A stretch of DNA of 44,883 nt, from assembly GCF_900101045.1 (NCBI RefSeq), contig NZ_FNFN01000016.1, positions 1-44,883 of the forward strand, written 5' to 3'. Below, in pieces: positions 32,298 to 40,842 of the stretch. A program made the position numbers and the translations under genes. How positions within the stretch are numbered: position 1 is the stretch's first letter; every line of letters begins with the position of its first letter. The DNA comes from Nocardioides sp. YR527 (GTDB lineage Bacteria > Actinomycetota > Actinomycetes > Propionibacteriales > Nocardioidaceae). The notes below the pieces were generated by a model that made no database searches, was not told where the DNA came from, and saw nothing but the letters and a program-made list of their open reading frames with translations.

Positions 32298-32309
32298 TAG
32301 CGTGGACAT
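32298..32309 (+). promoter_or_regulatory. Candidate -10 of a leaderless GNAT gene
   Basis: TAGCGT at 32298-32303 ends 6 nt before the GTG start at 32310. No Shine-Dalgarno sequence is present in the gap. Confidence 0.45.
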
Positions 32310-32846
32310 GTGCTGATCCGACGTGAACGTCTCGAGGACGTGGCCGACATCCGTGCGGTCACCGCCGCCGCCTTCTCCGGCGCGGAGCACTCCGCGCCGC
32401 CGATCGAGCCCGACGGGGTGCCCGGGGAGGCGACGCTGGTGGGGTGGCTGCGCGAGGATCCGGGCTGGATCCCGGAGCTCTCGCTGGTCGCCGAGGCGCA
32501 CGGCGAGATCGTGGGCCATGTCGTGGCCACCCGCGGCGAGCTCGCCGGTCGGCCCGCGCTCGGTCTCGGCCCGGTCAGCGTCTCCCCCGCACGCCAGCGC
32601 GACGGCGTCGGCTCGGCGCTGATGCACGCCGTCCTCGGCGCCGCCGACGCCATGGGCGAGCCGGTCGTCGTCCTCCTCGGCTCGCCGGACTACTACGGGC
32701 GCTTCGGCTTCGTGCCCGCCTCCTCGCTCGGGATCGAGGCGCCCGAACCCGCCTGGGGCGACTACTTCCAGGCACGGCCGCTGGCCGCGTACGAACCGGG
32801 TCTTCGGGGTTCGTTCCGCTATGCCGCCCCGTTCGACCGGCTGTGA
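32310..32846 (+). CDS. GNAT family N-acetyltransferase (YhbS type)
   Basis: A 178-residue acetyltransferase of the YhbS/Eis-like subgroup. MLIRRERLEDVADIRAVTAA opens the fold, LGPVSVSPARQRDGVGSALM is the acetyl-CoA loop and LLGSPDYYGRFGFVPAS is the YhbS signature; the end (AYEPGLRGSFRYAAPF) is also typical. The start is GTG at 32310; an ATG at 32308 is out of frame. The acceptor is unknown. It is divergent from the other GNAT gene. Confidence 0.9.
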   Translation: MLIRRERLEDVADIRAVTAAAFSGAEHSAPPIEPDGVPGEATLVGWLREDPGWIPELSLVAEAHGEIVGHVVATRGELAGRPALGLGPVSVSPARQRDGVGSALMHAVLGAADAMGEPVVVLLGSPDYYGRFGFVPASSLGIEAPEPAWGDYFQARPLAAYEPGLRGSFRYAAPFDRL

Positions 32847-32922
32847 CCACCGCCACAGCGCGCCCGGTGTGAACTCGGCCTACGCTGGAGGTAGTCCGTG
32901 GACTCCATCAGGGAGCTGCGAG

Positions 32923-32967
32923 ATGAACCCAGAAAGGCTCGATGATGAGCACGAACCCCTCTGCTGA
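32923..32967 (+). other. Candidate leader ORF overlapping the panB start
   Basis: A 14-codon frame (MNPERLDDEHEPLC) starts at 32923, 7 nt after GGGAG at 32911-32915, a better ribosome-binding site than panB's own. It ends at 32967, 25 nt inside panB in another frame, so translating it should influence panB initiation. Confidence 0.35.
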
Positions 32968-33814
32968 GGAGACCGCACCGTACGGTTCCGGCGCCGCGGG
33001 CAATGCGCCCGCGAAGCCCGTGAAGAAGGTGCGGACGCATCATCTTCGCGAGATGAAGCAGCGTGGCGAGAAGATCACGATGCTGACCTCCTACGACATG
33101 TACTCCGCCCAGATCTTCGACGAGGCCGGCGTCGACCTGCTGCTCGTCGGTGACTCCGCCTCCAACAACGTCCTCGGCAACGAGACGTCGCTTCCGGTGA
33201 CCGTGGACGAGCTGCTGCCGCTGACCCGCGCGGTCTCGCGCAGCGTGAAGCGGGCGATGGTCGTCGGCGACCTGCCCTTCGGCTCCTACCAGGCCTCGCC
33301 GGAGCAGGGCTACCTGACCGCGGTGCGGTTCATGAAGGAGGCCGGCGCCCACTGCGTGAAGCTCGAGGGCGGCGCCGAGATGGCCCCGGTGATCAAGAAG
33401 CTGACCGAGGGCGGCATCCCGGTCATCGCCCACATCGGCTTCACCCCGCAGTCCGAGCACGTGCTCGGCGGCTACCGCGTCCAGGGCCGCGGCGACAACT
33501 CCGACCGGATCATCGACGACGCCAAGGCCGTCCAGGAGGCCGGCTCGTTCGCGGTGGTCATGGAGATGGTCCCCGGCGATGTCGCCGCGCAGATCACCAA
33601 GGAGCTGGACATCCCCACCATCGGGATCGGCGCCGGCCCCGACTGCGACGGCCAGGTGCTGGTCTGGCAGGACGCCTTCGGCATGCGCAGCGGCAAGATG
33701 GCCCGCTTCGTGAAGCAGTACGCCGACGTGAAGTCGGTCCTGTCCGAGGGTGCCGAGGCCTACATCTCAGACGTCAAGGGCTCGACCTTCCCCGGCCCCG
33801 AGCACACCTTCTGA
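32942..33814 (+). CDS. panB: Ketopantoate hydroxymethyltransferase
   Basis: A 290-residue 3-methyl-2-oxobutanoate hydroxymethyltransferase, the first step of pantothenate and CoA synthesis (5,10-methylene-THF donor). ITMLTSYDMYSAQIFDEAGV, DLLLVGDSASNNVLGNETS, VVGDLPFGSY, CVKLEGGAEM, PVIAHIGFTPQS and TIGIGAGPDCDGQVLVWQD are the conserved blocks, including the metal ligands Asp and Glu. The first ~28 residues are a disordered extension. ATG at 32942 or 32945 is possible; AAAGG lies nearby. An overlapping leader frame begins upstream. A hairpin follows the stop. Confidence 0.96.
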   Translation: MMSTNPSAEETAPYGSGAAGNAPAKPVKKVRTHHLREMKQRGEKITMLTSYDMYSAQIFDEAGVDLLLVGDSASNNVLGNETSLPVTVDELLPLTRAVSRSVKRAMVVGDLPFGSYQASPEQGYLTAVRFMKEAGAHCVKLEGGAEMAPVIKKLTEGGIPVIAHIGFTPQSEHVLGGYRVQGRGDNSDRIIDDAKAVQEAGSFAVVMEMVPGDVAAQITKELDIPTIGIGAGPDCDGQVLVWQDAFGMRSGKMARFVKQYADVKSVLSEGAEAYISDVKGSTFPGPEHTF

Positions 33815-33828
33815 GGATCTGCGACACA

Positions 33829-33873
33829 GAAGTGGTCGATCCGGGCCGTCCGCCGGCTCGGGTCGACCACTTC
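33829..33873. terminator. Bidirectional hairpin between panB and the channel gene
   Basis: GAAGTGGTCGA (33829-33839) pairs perfectly with TCGACCACTTC (33863-33873), with further pairing toward the loop. It lies between convergent genes and probably serves both. No T-run is present. Confidence 0.65.
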
Positions 33874-33887
33874 GCGGACTCGCCCGG

Positions 33888-34538
33888 CTACACGCGTCGC
33901 GCCCTGGCGGCGGCGAGCCCGACCAGGCGGGCGACCACCATGGCGACGTAGAAGACCCCCGCGATCTGCTCGATCATCACCACCGAGCGGGCGTGCGGGA
34001 GCACGGGCACGATGTCGGAGAGGCCGACCGAGGTCAGCGTCGTGAACGAGAGGTAGAGCAGGTCGAACCACTGCCGATGGTCGCCGAACGAGCCGGGCCA
34101 GATCACCTGGATCGCCGCGTACAGGTAGGCGAAGGCCCAGGCGACGACGGTGAACGCGGCACCGGTCGCGAAGAGCTCGTCGCGGGTCACCACGTCATCG
34201 TGGAAGAGATAGCGGATCATCGCGTAGGAGACGAACAGGTAGAACGGGACGTGGAAGAAGGCCGAGGTCAGCACGACCCAGCCCTCGTTCGGCGCGACGG
34301 ACTCCCACACCGCGAAGATCGTCGCCGGTCCACCGAAGATGATGGCCGCCCAGGAGAAGGCCGGAGTCATGCGTACGGCCGCGACCGCTGCCAGCAGGAG
34401 CAGCAGCTGCAGCACGCCCAGTACGGCGCGGCCGGCGGTCGAGCCGTCGAGGAAGGGGTAGGCCAGGATCGCCACCACCTGTCCGAGCAGCAGCACCGCG
34501 GAGGGGTGTTCGCGCATCGCCCTGATCACGTTCGTCAC
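33888..34538 (-). CDS. Ion-channel-family (two-helix pore) membrane protein
   Basis: A 216-residue membrane protein with about five to six helices ending in a pore module: FDLLYLSFTTLTSVGLSD (pore helix and filter), then VPVLPHARSVVMIEQIAGVF (last helix). This is the Ion_trans_2 fold of potassium channels, but the filter reads TSVGLSD where TTVGYGD is standard. No cytosolic RCK domain is attached. The GTG at 34538 or the ATG at 34517 may be the start; the longer frame upstream runs into the divergent gene. An internal basic loop separates the helices. Confidence 0.78.
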   Translation of the reverse strand: MTNVIRAMREHPSAVLLLGQVVAILAYPFLDGSTAGRAVLGVLQLLLLLAAVAAVRMTPAFSWAAIIFGGPATIFAVWESVAPNEGWVVLTSAFFHVPFYLFVSYAMIRYLFHDDVVTRDELFATGAAFTVVAWAFAYLYAAIQVIWPGSFGDHRQWFDLLYLSFTTLTSVGLSDIVPVLPHARSVVMIEQIAGVFYVAMVVARLVGLAAARARRV

Positions 34539-34581
34539 AACCGCACACCCTAGAGCCCACCGGGCCAGTACCGTCGACACC

Positions 34582-35796
34582 ATGCGCGCTGCCATCGCAC
34601 TCGCCTCCGTGATCGCTCTCGGGCTCTCGACCGCCGCATGCGCGGGAGACTCCTCTCCCGCATCCACTCCCCCGCCGCTGAACCCGTCGGGCTCGCCGAG
34701 CGCCCCCGCAAGCGCCTCCTCGTCGGCTCCCCCGGCCGTGCTGCCGACCTCCGATCGGGTCCCGGAGCTCGATGTCGAGGTGGTCAACGACGAGCTCGAC
34801 CACCCCTGGGACGTCGCCGACATCGGCGAGGACCGGTTCCTGCTCACCGAGCGCGACCGGGCGGTCCTGTCGCTGGTCGAGGGCGGCGAGCGGCGCGAGA
34901 TCCCGCTCGAGGACAACGACATCTGGGTCTCCGGTGAGACCGGGCTGATGGGGCTCGAGATCGACCCGGACTTCGCCGAGAACCGGCGCATCTACACCTG
35001 TCAGGGGTGGAACGACGGCCAGGACGTACGCGTCATCTCCTGGACCCTCGACGCCGGACTGACCCGGGCCACCCAGGAGCGGACCCTGATCGACGGTTTC
35101 CCGACCTCGTCAGGAAGACACGGTGGCTGCCGGCTGCTGATCACTGCCGACGGGGCGCTCTGGGTCGGCACCGGGGACGCCGCCAACGAGGAGAACCCGC
35201 GCAGCCTCGACTCCCTGGGCGGCAAGACGCTCCGGCTCGACCCGGAGACCGGCGAGCCCTGGCCGGGCAACCCGTGGGCCGGCGACGAGGGGCCGCGCCG
35301 ATTCATCACCAGCTTCGGCCACCGCAACGTGCAGGGGCTGGCACAGCGCGCCGACAGCACCATCTGGTCGATCGAGCACGGCTCCGACCGCGACGACGAG
35401 GTCAACGAGATCACCCTCGGTGGCGACTACGGCTGGAACCCCGGCCCCGGCTACGACGAGTCGGTGCCGATGACCGACCAGAACCTGCCCGGAAAGCAGA
35501 TCGAGGCGGCCTGGGACTCCGGCAACCCGACCGTCGCGACCGGTGGTGGCACCTTCATCCCGGTCCAGGAGCGGTGGGGCGCCTACGGCGGGGCGCTCGC
35601 GGTCGCCGTGCTCAAGGATCAGGAGCTGCGGATCCTCTCCTTCGACGAGTCCGGGAAGCTCACCGACGACAGCTCACCCGAGGTCATGCGCGACTACGGG
35701 CGGCTGCGTACGGTCTCGCTGGCCGCGGACGGCGACCTGCTGGTCACCACCGACAACGGCGGTGAGGATGTGCTGCTCCGGGTGACCCCGCGCTGA
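34582..35796 (+). CDS. PQQ-dependent sugar dehydrogenase-type lipoprotein
   Basis: A 404-residue beta-propeller of the glucose/sorbosone dehydrogenase family (soluble aldose dehydrogenase, YliI-like). The signal peptide ends in the lipobox STAAC near residue 20, followed by a Ser/Pro/Ala linker. Propeller landmarks are LDHPWDVADIGEDRFLLTER, GETGLMGLEIDPDFAENRRI, SGRHGGCRLLITADGALWVG with the catalytic His, and SFGHRNVQGLAQ. It oxidises aldoses if supplied with PQQ; no PQQ synthesis genes are in the window. The gene ends 3 nt from a convergent small gene. Confidence 0.9.
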   Translation: MRAAIALASVIALGLSTAACAGDSSPASTPPPLNPSGSPSAPASASSSAPPAVLPTSDRVPELDVEVVNDELDHPWDVADIGEDRFLLTERDRAVLSLVEGGERREIPLEDNDIWVSGETGLMGLEIDPDFAENRRIYTCQGWNDGQDVRVISWTLDAGLTRATQERTLIDGFPTSSGRHGGCRLLITADGALWVGTGDAANEENPRSLDSLGGKTLRLDPETGEPWPGNPWAGDEGPRRFITSFGHRNVQGLAQRADSTIWSIEHGSDRDDEVNEITLGGDYGWNPGPGYDESVPMTDQNLPGKQIEAAWDSGNPTVATGGGTFIPVQERWGAYGGALAVAVLKDQELRILSFDESGKLTDDSSPEVMRDYGRLRTVSLAADGDLLVTTDNGGEDVLLRVTPR

Positions 35797-35799
35797 GGA

Positions 35800-36009
35800 T
35801 CAGCGGTCCTCGTTGCCCGCGTCGCCTTCCCAGGCCTTGTCTTCCTTGTCCCAGCGCTCGTTGTTCTCCTGAACGTGATCGAGCGCTCGGGAGGCCTCGG
35901 CGTGGGAGGCGTAGGGACCGAGACGGTCCTTGGCCTTGCAACCCTGGTACGGCTCGACGGTCTTGTGCTTGAGGCAGTAGTAGAACTCGCCCGCGTGCTC
36001 GTCGCTCAT
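35800..36009 (-). CDS. Conserved actinobacterial small protein
   Basis: A 69-residue hydrophilic protein (EFYYCLKHKTVEPYQGCKAK, then DRLGPYASHAEASRALDHVQ, then ENNERWDKED). Proteins of this form, with two Cys around a charged segment and a DRLGPY motif, are widespread in actinobacteria; the Cys/His pattern (C-x-x-H-K and GC) might bind metal. The function is unknown. It is convergent with the sugar dehydrogenase and divergent from the ATP-grasp gene. Confidence 0.8.
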   Translation of the reverse strand: MSDEHAGEFYYCLKHKTVEPYQGCKAKDRLGPYASHAEASRALDHVQENNERWDKEDKAWEGDAGNEDR

Positions 36010-36084
36010 GCTTCCAACCTACCGTTGTGCGAGATGTTCGCGTGGGCAACAGCGCTGTTACAAGGATTTCAGTAGGTTGCCTTC

Positions 36085-37574
<1,490 letters not shown>

Positions 37575-37575
<1 letters not shown>

Positions 37576-38504
37576 TGCTGAGTCGCATCGCCGAGTCGAT
37601 GTTCTGGATCGGGCGCTATGTGGAGCGTGCCGAGGACACCGCGCGCATCCTCGACGTACAGACCCAGCACATCCTCGAGGACGCCGCCACCGACGAGGAG
37701 ACCGCCTGCCGCTCGCTGCTCGCGGTGATGGGCATCGAGCTCTCCGCGGAGGAGAAGGTCGGGCTGCCGCAGATGCTCGACATGCTCGCCTACGACACCA
37801 CCCAGCCGACCTCGATGGCCTATGCGCTCGGCGCGGCCAGGGAGTCGGCCCGCGGGGCGCGGGAGACGCTCTCGGTGCCGTTGTGGGAGGCGCTCAACAC
37901 CACCTACCGGGCGATCCCGGCCGGCCAGTTCAAGCACATGCGGGCTCCGTTCATCTTCGGCTGGGTGCGCGACCGGGTGGCTCAGATCAACGGCACCGCC
38001 GACGCCACGATGATGCGTGATGAGTCCTGGCAGTTCCTGATGCTCGGGCGCTACGTCGAGCGCGCCGACATGACCTCGCGGCTGGTCGCGACCACCTCCT
38101 TGACGAGCGCCGGCGGCGCGTCGCAGTGGAACTCGACGCTGCGCGCCTGCGGGGCGTACGACGCGTTCCTGCGGGTCAACAAGGGGGTCGAGACCGAGCA
38201 GGCGGCTGCCGAGTTCCTGCTCCTGGACCGGATCTTCCCGCGCTCGGTGGTGCACGCGCTGCAGCGTGCCGAGGGGGCGCTGGACACCCTGGAGGGGACG
38301 ACCCGCCGCGCCGGCTTCACCGACGAGGCCCACCGGCTGATCGGCCGGATGCGGGCATCCCTGGAGTATCGCTCGCTCCACGATCTGCTGGCCGACCTGC
38401 CCGCCGAGATGGAGCGGCTCCAGGTCACCTGCGCCGAGGCCACCGAGGCGGTCACCAAGCGCTACTTCGCCGGTGCCGAGGCGCTGGCCTGGCAGCCGGT
38501 CTGA
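37575..38504 (+). CDS. Alpha-E domain protein
   Basis: A 309-residue all-helical alpha-E protein (LSRIAESMFWIGRYVERAED, then ARILDVQTQHILEDA; EFLLLDRIFPRSVVHALQRA in the second half). It is always found beside circularly permuted ATP-grasp proteins, sometimes fused to them, and may position substrates. The ATG at 37575 overlaps the upstream TGA; a GTG one codon earlier is also possible. It probably acts as a complex with its neighbours; the exact role is unknown. Confidence 0.9.
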
Positions 38505-38518
38505 GGAGTCTGATCGAG

Positions 38519-39280
38519 ATGAGCATGCAGTTCCGCATCGTGCACACCACGACGTTCGCGTACGACGGGCCGGCGGTCGCCTCCTACAACCAGGCGCGGC
38601 TGACACCCCTGACCACGCCCGACCAGATCGTGGTCCACCACCGGATCGACGTCTCGCCCAAGCCGTGGACCTATGAGTACAAGGACTACTTCGGCAACGA
38701 GGTCACCGCGATCGAGGTGCTCGAGGCGCATCGGGCACTGAAGGTCTCCGCGACCAGCACCGTCCGGGTCGACCGGAAGCCCGGCGCGGCTCCGGTGCTC
38801 ACCTGGGAGGAGGCCGGTCAGCCTGAGGTCACCGATAGGTACGTCGAGTTCCTTGGCCTGCCCGAGCTTGTGACGCCCTCTGAGCCACTTGCGGGAGTCG
38901 CCAAGTCGATTGCAGCCGACGCCGGGTTTCCAGGCGAGGCCGCGTCAGCGATCGCGCAGGAGATCGCTATCGAATCCAGGGCCACCGGCTACCCGGCTAT
39001 CGATGCCGCCCACCAGCTGCTCGGCGCGCTGCGTACGGTCGGGATCCCGGCGCGCTACGTCTCCGGCTACGTCTACCCCGGCGGCGCGCACTCCTGGGTG
39101 GAGTGGTGGGACAACGGCTGGCACGGGGTCGATCCGATGACCGGCACCGAGCCCGGCGACGCGTACGTCGGTGTGGCCACGGGCCGTGACCACACCGACG
39201 TCAAGCCGCTGGGCGGGATCTACTCGGGCCCCGAGGAGCCGGCCGTCGAGGTCACCGTCGAGATGACCCGGCTCGCCTAG
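38519..39280 (+). CDS. Transglutaminase-like protein without catalytic cysteine
   Basis: A 253-residue protein with the bacterial transglutaminase N-terminal domain (MQFRIVHTTTFAYDGPAVAS, then ARLTPLT) and a transglutaminase-like core (GALRTVGIPARYVSGYVYPG). The expected C-x-D-x-A-H segment reads A160-I-D-A-A-H, and no Cys occurs anywhere. His191 (GAHSWVEWW) and Asp205 (WHGVDP) of the triad remain. The region before the missing Cys (about residues 105-162) is shorter than usual and rich in codons ending in A or T, unlike its neighbours. Start ATG at 38519 after GAGGAG. It is the third gene of the ATP-grasp triad and may be an inactive binding module. Confidence 0.82.
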   Translation: MSMQFRIVHTTTFAYDGPAVASYNQARLTPLTTPDQIVVHHRIDVSPKPWTYEYKDYFGNEVTAIEVLEAHRALKVSATSTVRVDRKPGAAPVLTWEEAGQPEVTDRYVEFLGLPELVTPSEPLAGVAKSIAADAGFPGEAASAIAQEIAIESRATGYPAIDAAHQLLGALRTVGIPARYVSGYVYPGGAHSWVEWWDNGWHGVDPMTGTEPGDAYVGVATGRDHTDVKPLGGIYSGPEEPAVEVTVEMTRLA

Positions 39281-39286
39281 CCTGGC

Positions 39287-39598
39287 TCAGAGCGTGCTCT
39301 CCGCAGCGAGCCCGTTGATCACCTTCGCCAGCGCGATGTCACGGCTGGTGACGCCACCGGCGTCGTGGCTGGTGAGCCGGATCTCGACGTACGGGTAGCG
39401 CAGGTCGATGTCGGGATGGTGGTTGGCCTCCTCGGCCTTCGCCCCGATCGCGTTGACCAGCGCGAGACCGGTGATGAAGTCACCGGTCTCCACGCGGGCG
39501 ACGATGCTGTCGGCCTCGCCGCTGGTGTCGAACGTCCAGCCGTCGAGCTGCTCCTGGGCGACCTGCTCGGCGGTGAGGGTCGTGGTGTCAGGTTCCAT
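39287..39598 (-). CDS. Pterin-4-alpha-carbinolamine dehydratase
   Basis: A 103-residue dehydratase-family protein, complete and at the standard length. EEANHHPDIDLRYPYVEIRL, then TSHDAGGVTSRDIALA match the conserved E-x3-HHP-x5-Y-x2-V and T-H/S-x4-G-x-T pattern. It dehydrates 4a-hydroxytetrahydropterins; no aromatic hydroxylase lies nearby, so its role here may be pterin repair. The ATG at 39598 is used. It is convergent with the transglutaminase-like gene. Confidence 0.93.
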   Translation of the reverse strand: MEPDTTTLTAEQVAQEQLDGWTFDTSGEADSIVARVETGDFITGLALVNAIGAKAEEANHHPDIDLRYPYVEIRLTSHDAGGVTSRDIALAKVINGLAAESTL

Positions 39599-39639
39599 GC
39601 CCCCACCCTGCCACCGCCGCGGGCGACGCGCCACGCGGG

Positions 39640-40065
39640 TCACCCCTCGCGCTGCGCGAGCCGGTTGCGTACGCGGTAGACGGCTGCGTGATGGTCGTAG
39701 TCGTCGCTCATCACGGCCGCCAGGCGCAGCGGGCCGAGCGCGTCCTCGAGCCGGTCCTGGCGCTCCAGGACGCGACCCAGCGAGTGCTGGCTCCAGGCGT
39801 CGCTGGGGTCGCGGTCGACGAGCCAGCGCAGCTCGGCCTCGGCCTTCGCGAGCTGGGCCCGCAGCATGTAGGCCCACGCCCGCATGCTCCGCAGACCGAT
39901 GTTGTCGGGGTCGTCGGCAAGCGCCGGCTCCAGGATCTCCAGCGCCTCCACCGGGAAGCGCCGCGAGAGCAGGTCGTGGGCCGTCCGGTAGGCCGCCTCG
40001 TGCGAGGCCTGGCCCGGGAAGACGACAGCCGGGGCTACGTACTCGAACTCTTCGTTCTCCGTCAT
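39640..40065 (-). CDS. Tetratricopeptide repeat protein
   Basis: A 141-residue soluble protein with about three TPR-like helix pairs (ASHEAAYRTAHDLLSRRFPV; EALEILEPALADDPDNIGLR; AEAELRWLVDRDPSDAWSQH). It probably mediates protein contacts; the partner is unknown. Start ATG at 40065 with GGAGG upstream. The gap to the pterin dehydratase gene is 41 nt, so the two minus-strand genes may be co-transcribed. Confidence 0.85.
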   Translation of the reverse strand: MTENEEFEYVAPAVVFPGQASHEAAYRTAHDLLSRRFPVEALEILEPALADDPDNIGLRSMRAWAYMLRAQLAKAEAELRWLVDRDPSDAWSQHSLGRVLERQDRLEDALGPLRLAAVMSDDYDHHAAVYRVRNRLAQREG

Positions 40066-40153
40066 CACACCCTCCGAACATGATACCCCCACATGGTATT
40101 CCCTATGCGCCCGTCATGGGAGCACCATGGTGACGGTTAGGAGGTGAACGCGC

Positions 40154-40345
40154 ATGCACGCATCAGTAGGTGACCACCTCGTCGTCATGGGTCCTCACGT
40201 CGGCGACCACACGCGAGAGGCCGAGATCATCGAGGTCAGCCACCCCGACGGCAGCCCGCCCTACCTCGTACGCTGGAGCGACAGCGACCACGAGTCGCTC
40301 GTCTTCCCCGGCCCGGATGCCCACATCGAGCCCGGCTCGCACTAG
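40154..40345 (+). CDS. DUF1918 protein
   Basis: A 63-residue SH3-like DUF1918 protein (ASVGDHLVVMGPHVGDHTRE, then GSPPYLVRWSDSDHESLVFP). The domain is common in actinobacteria and of unknown function. TAGGAGGTG at about 40138-40146 is a strong ribosome-binding site for the ATG at 40154. Its TAG stop forms part of a TAGACT box just upstream of the RNase P RNA. Confidence 0.88.
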   Translation: MHASVGDHLVVMGPHVGDHTREAEIIEVSHPDGSPPYLVRWSDSDHESLVFPGPDAHIEPGSH

Positions 40346-40348
40346 ACT
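40343..40348 (+). promoter_or_regulatory. Candidate -10 box of rnpB
   Basis: TAGACT overlaps the DUF1918 stop and lies 5 nt before the predicted RNase P RNA 5' end. No clear -35 box is visible. Confidence 0.4.
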
Positions 40349-40353
40349 TTTGT

Positions 40354-40709
40354 GCGGACGGGCTGGCCGGGCGATCGCGTCGTAGAGATACGTCGAGGAA
40401 AGTCCGGGCTCCACAGGACAGGGTGGTGGCTAACGGCCACCCGGGGTGACCCGCGGGACAGTGCCACAGAGAACAGACCGCCGCTACCCTCCAGGTAGCG
40501 GTAAGGGTGAAACGGTGGGGTAAGAGCCCACCAGTCCTCGTGGTGACACGAGGAGCTAGGTAAACCCCACCCGGAGCAAGACCAGACAGCGTACGTTTGA
40601 GGGCGGTCCGCCCGAGTGCGCGGGTAGGTTGCTAGAGGCCATCGGCAACGATGGCCCGAGATGGATGGTCGCCGACTACAGAACCCGGCTTACAGGCCAG
40701 CCCGTCCGC
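40354..40709 (+). ncRNA. rnpB: RNase P RNA (bacterial class A)
   Basis: Catalytic RNA of RNase P, which matures tRNA 5' ends. The 15-nt 5' end GCGGACGGGCTGGCC (40354-40368) pairs with GGCCAGCCCGTCCGC (40695-40709) to form helix P1. GAGGAAAGTCC at 40395-40405 and the distal ACAGAACCCGGCT near 40678-40691 are the universally conserved P4 strands. At 356 nt it fits actinobacterial type A RNAs. The downstream MMPL frame runs through its 3' end but starts later. Confidence 0.97.
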
Positions 40710-40842
40710 TTCACACTTGGTCCCCGATTCCGGGGAACCCGGATATCGACCTCCTCACCTCTCCCGAGATCCCGCTACGGTCCTTGGGCAGCACACGCGC
40801 CCAAGCGGCTCATCCGACGAGGCCGCAGGAGGGAGCAGCGTC

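Noticed and set aside
40651..40842. N-terminal extension of the MMPL protein
   Set aside because: It would overlap the 3' part of the RNase P RNA and has no membrane or family character; a strong ribosome-binding site precedes the GTG at 40843.
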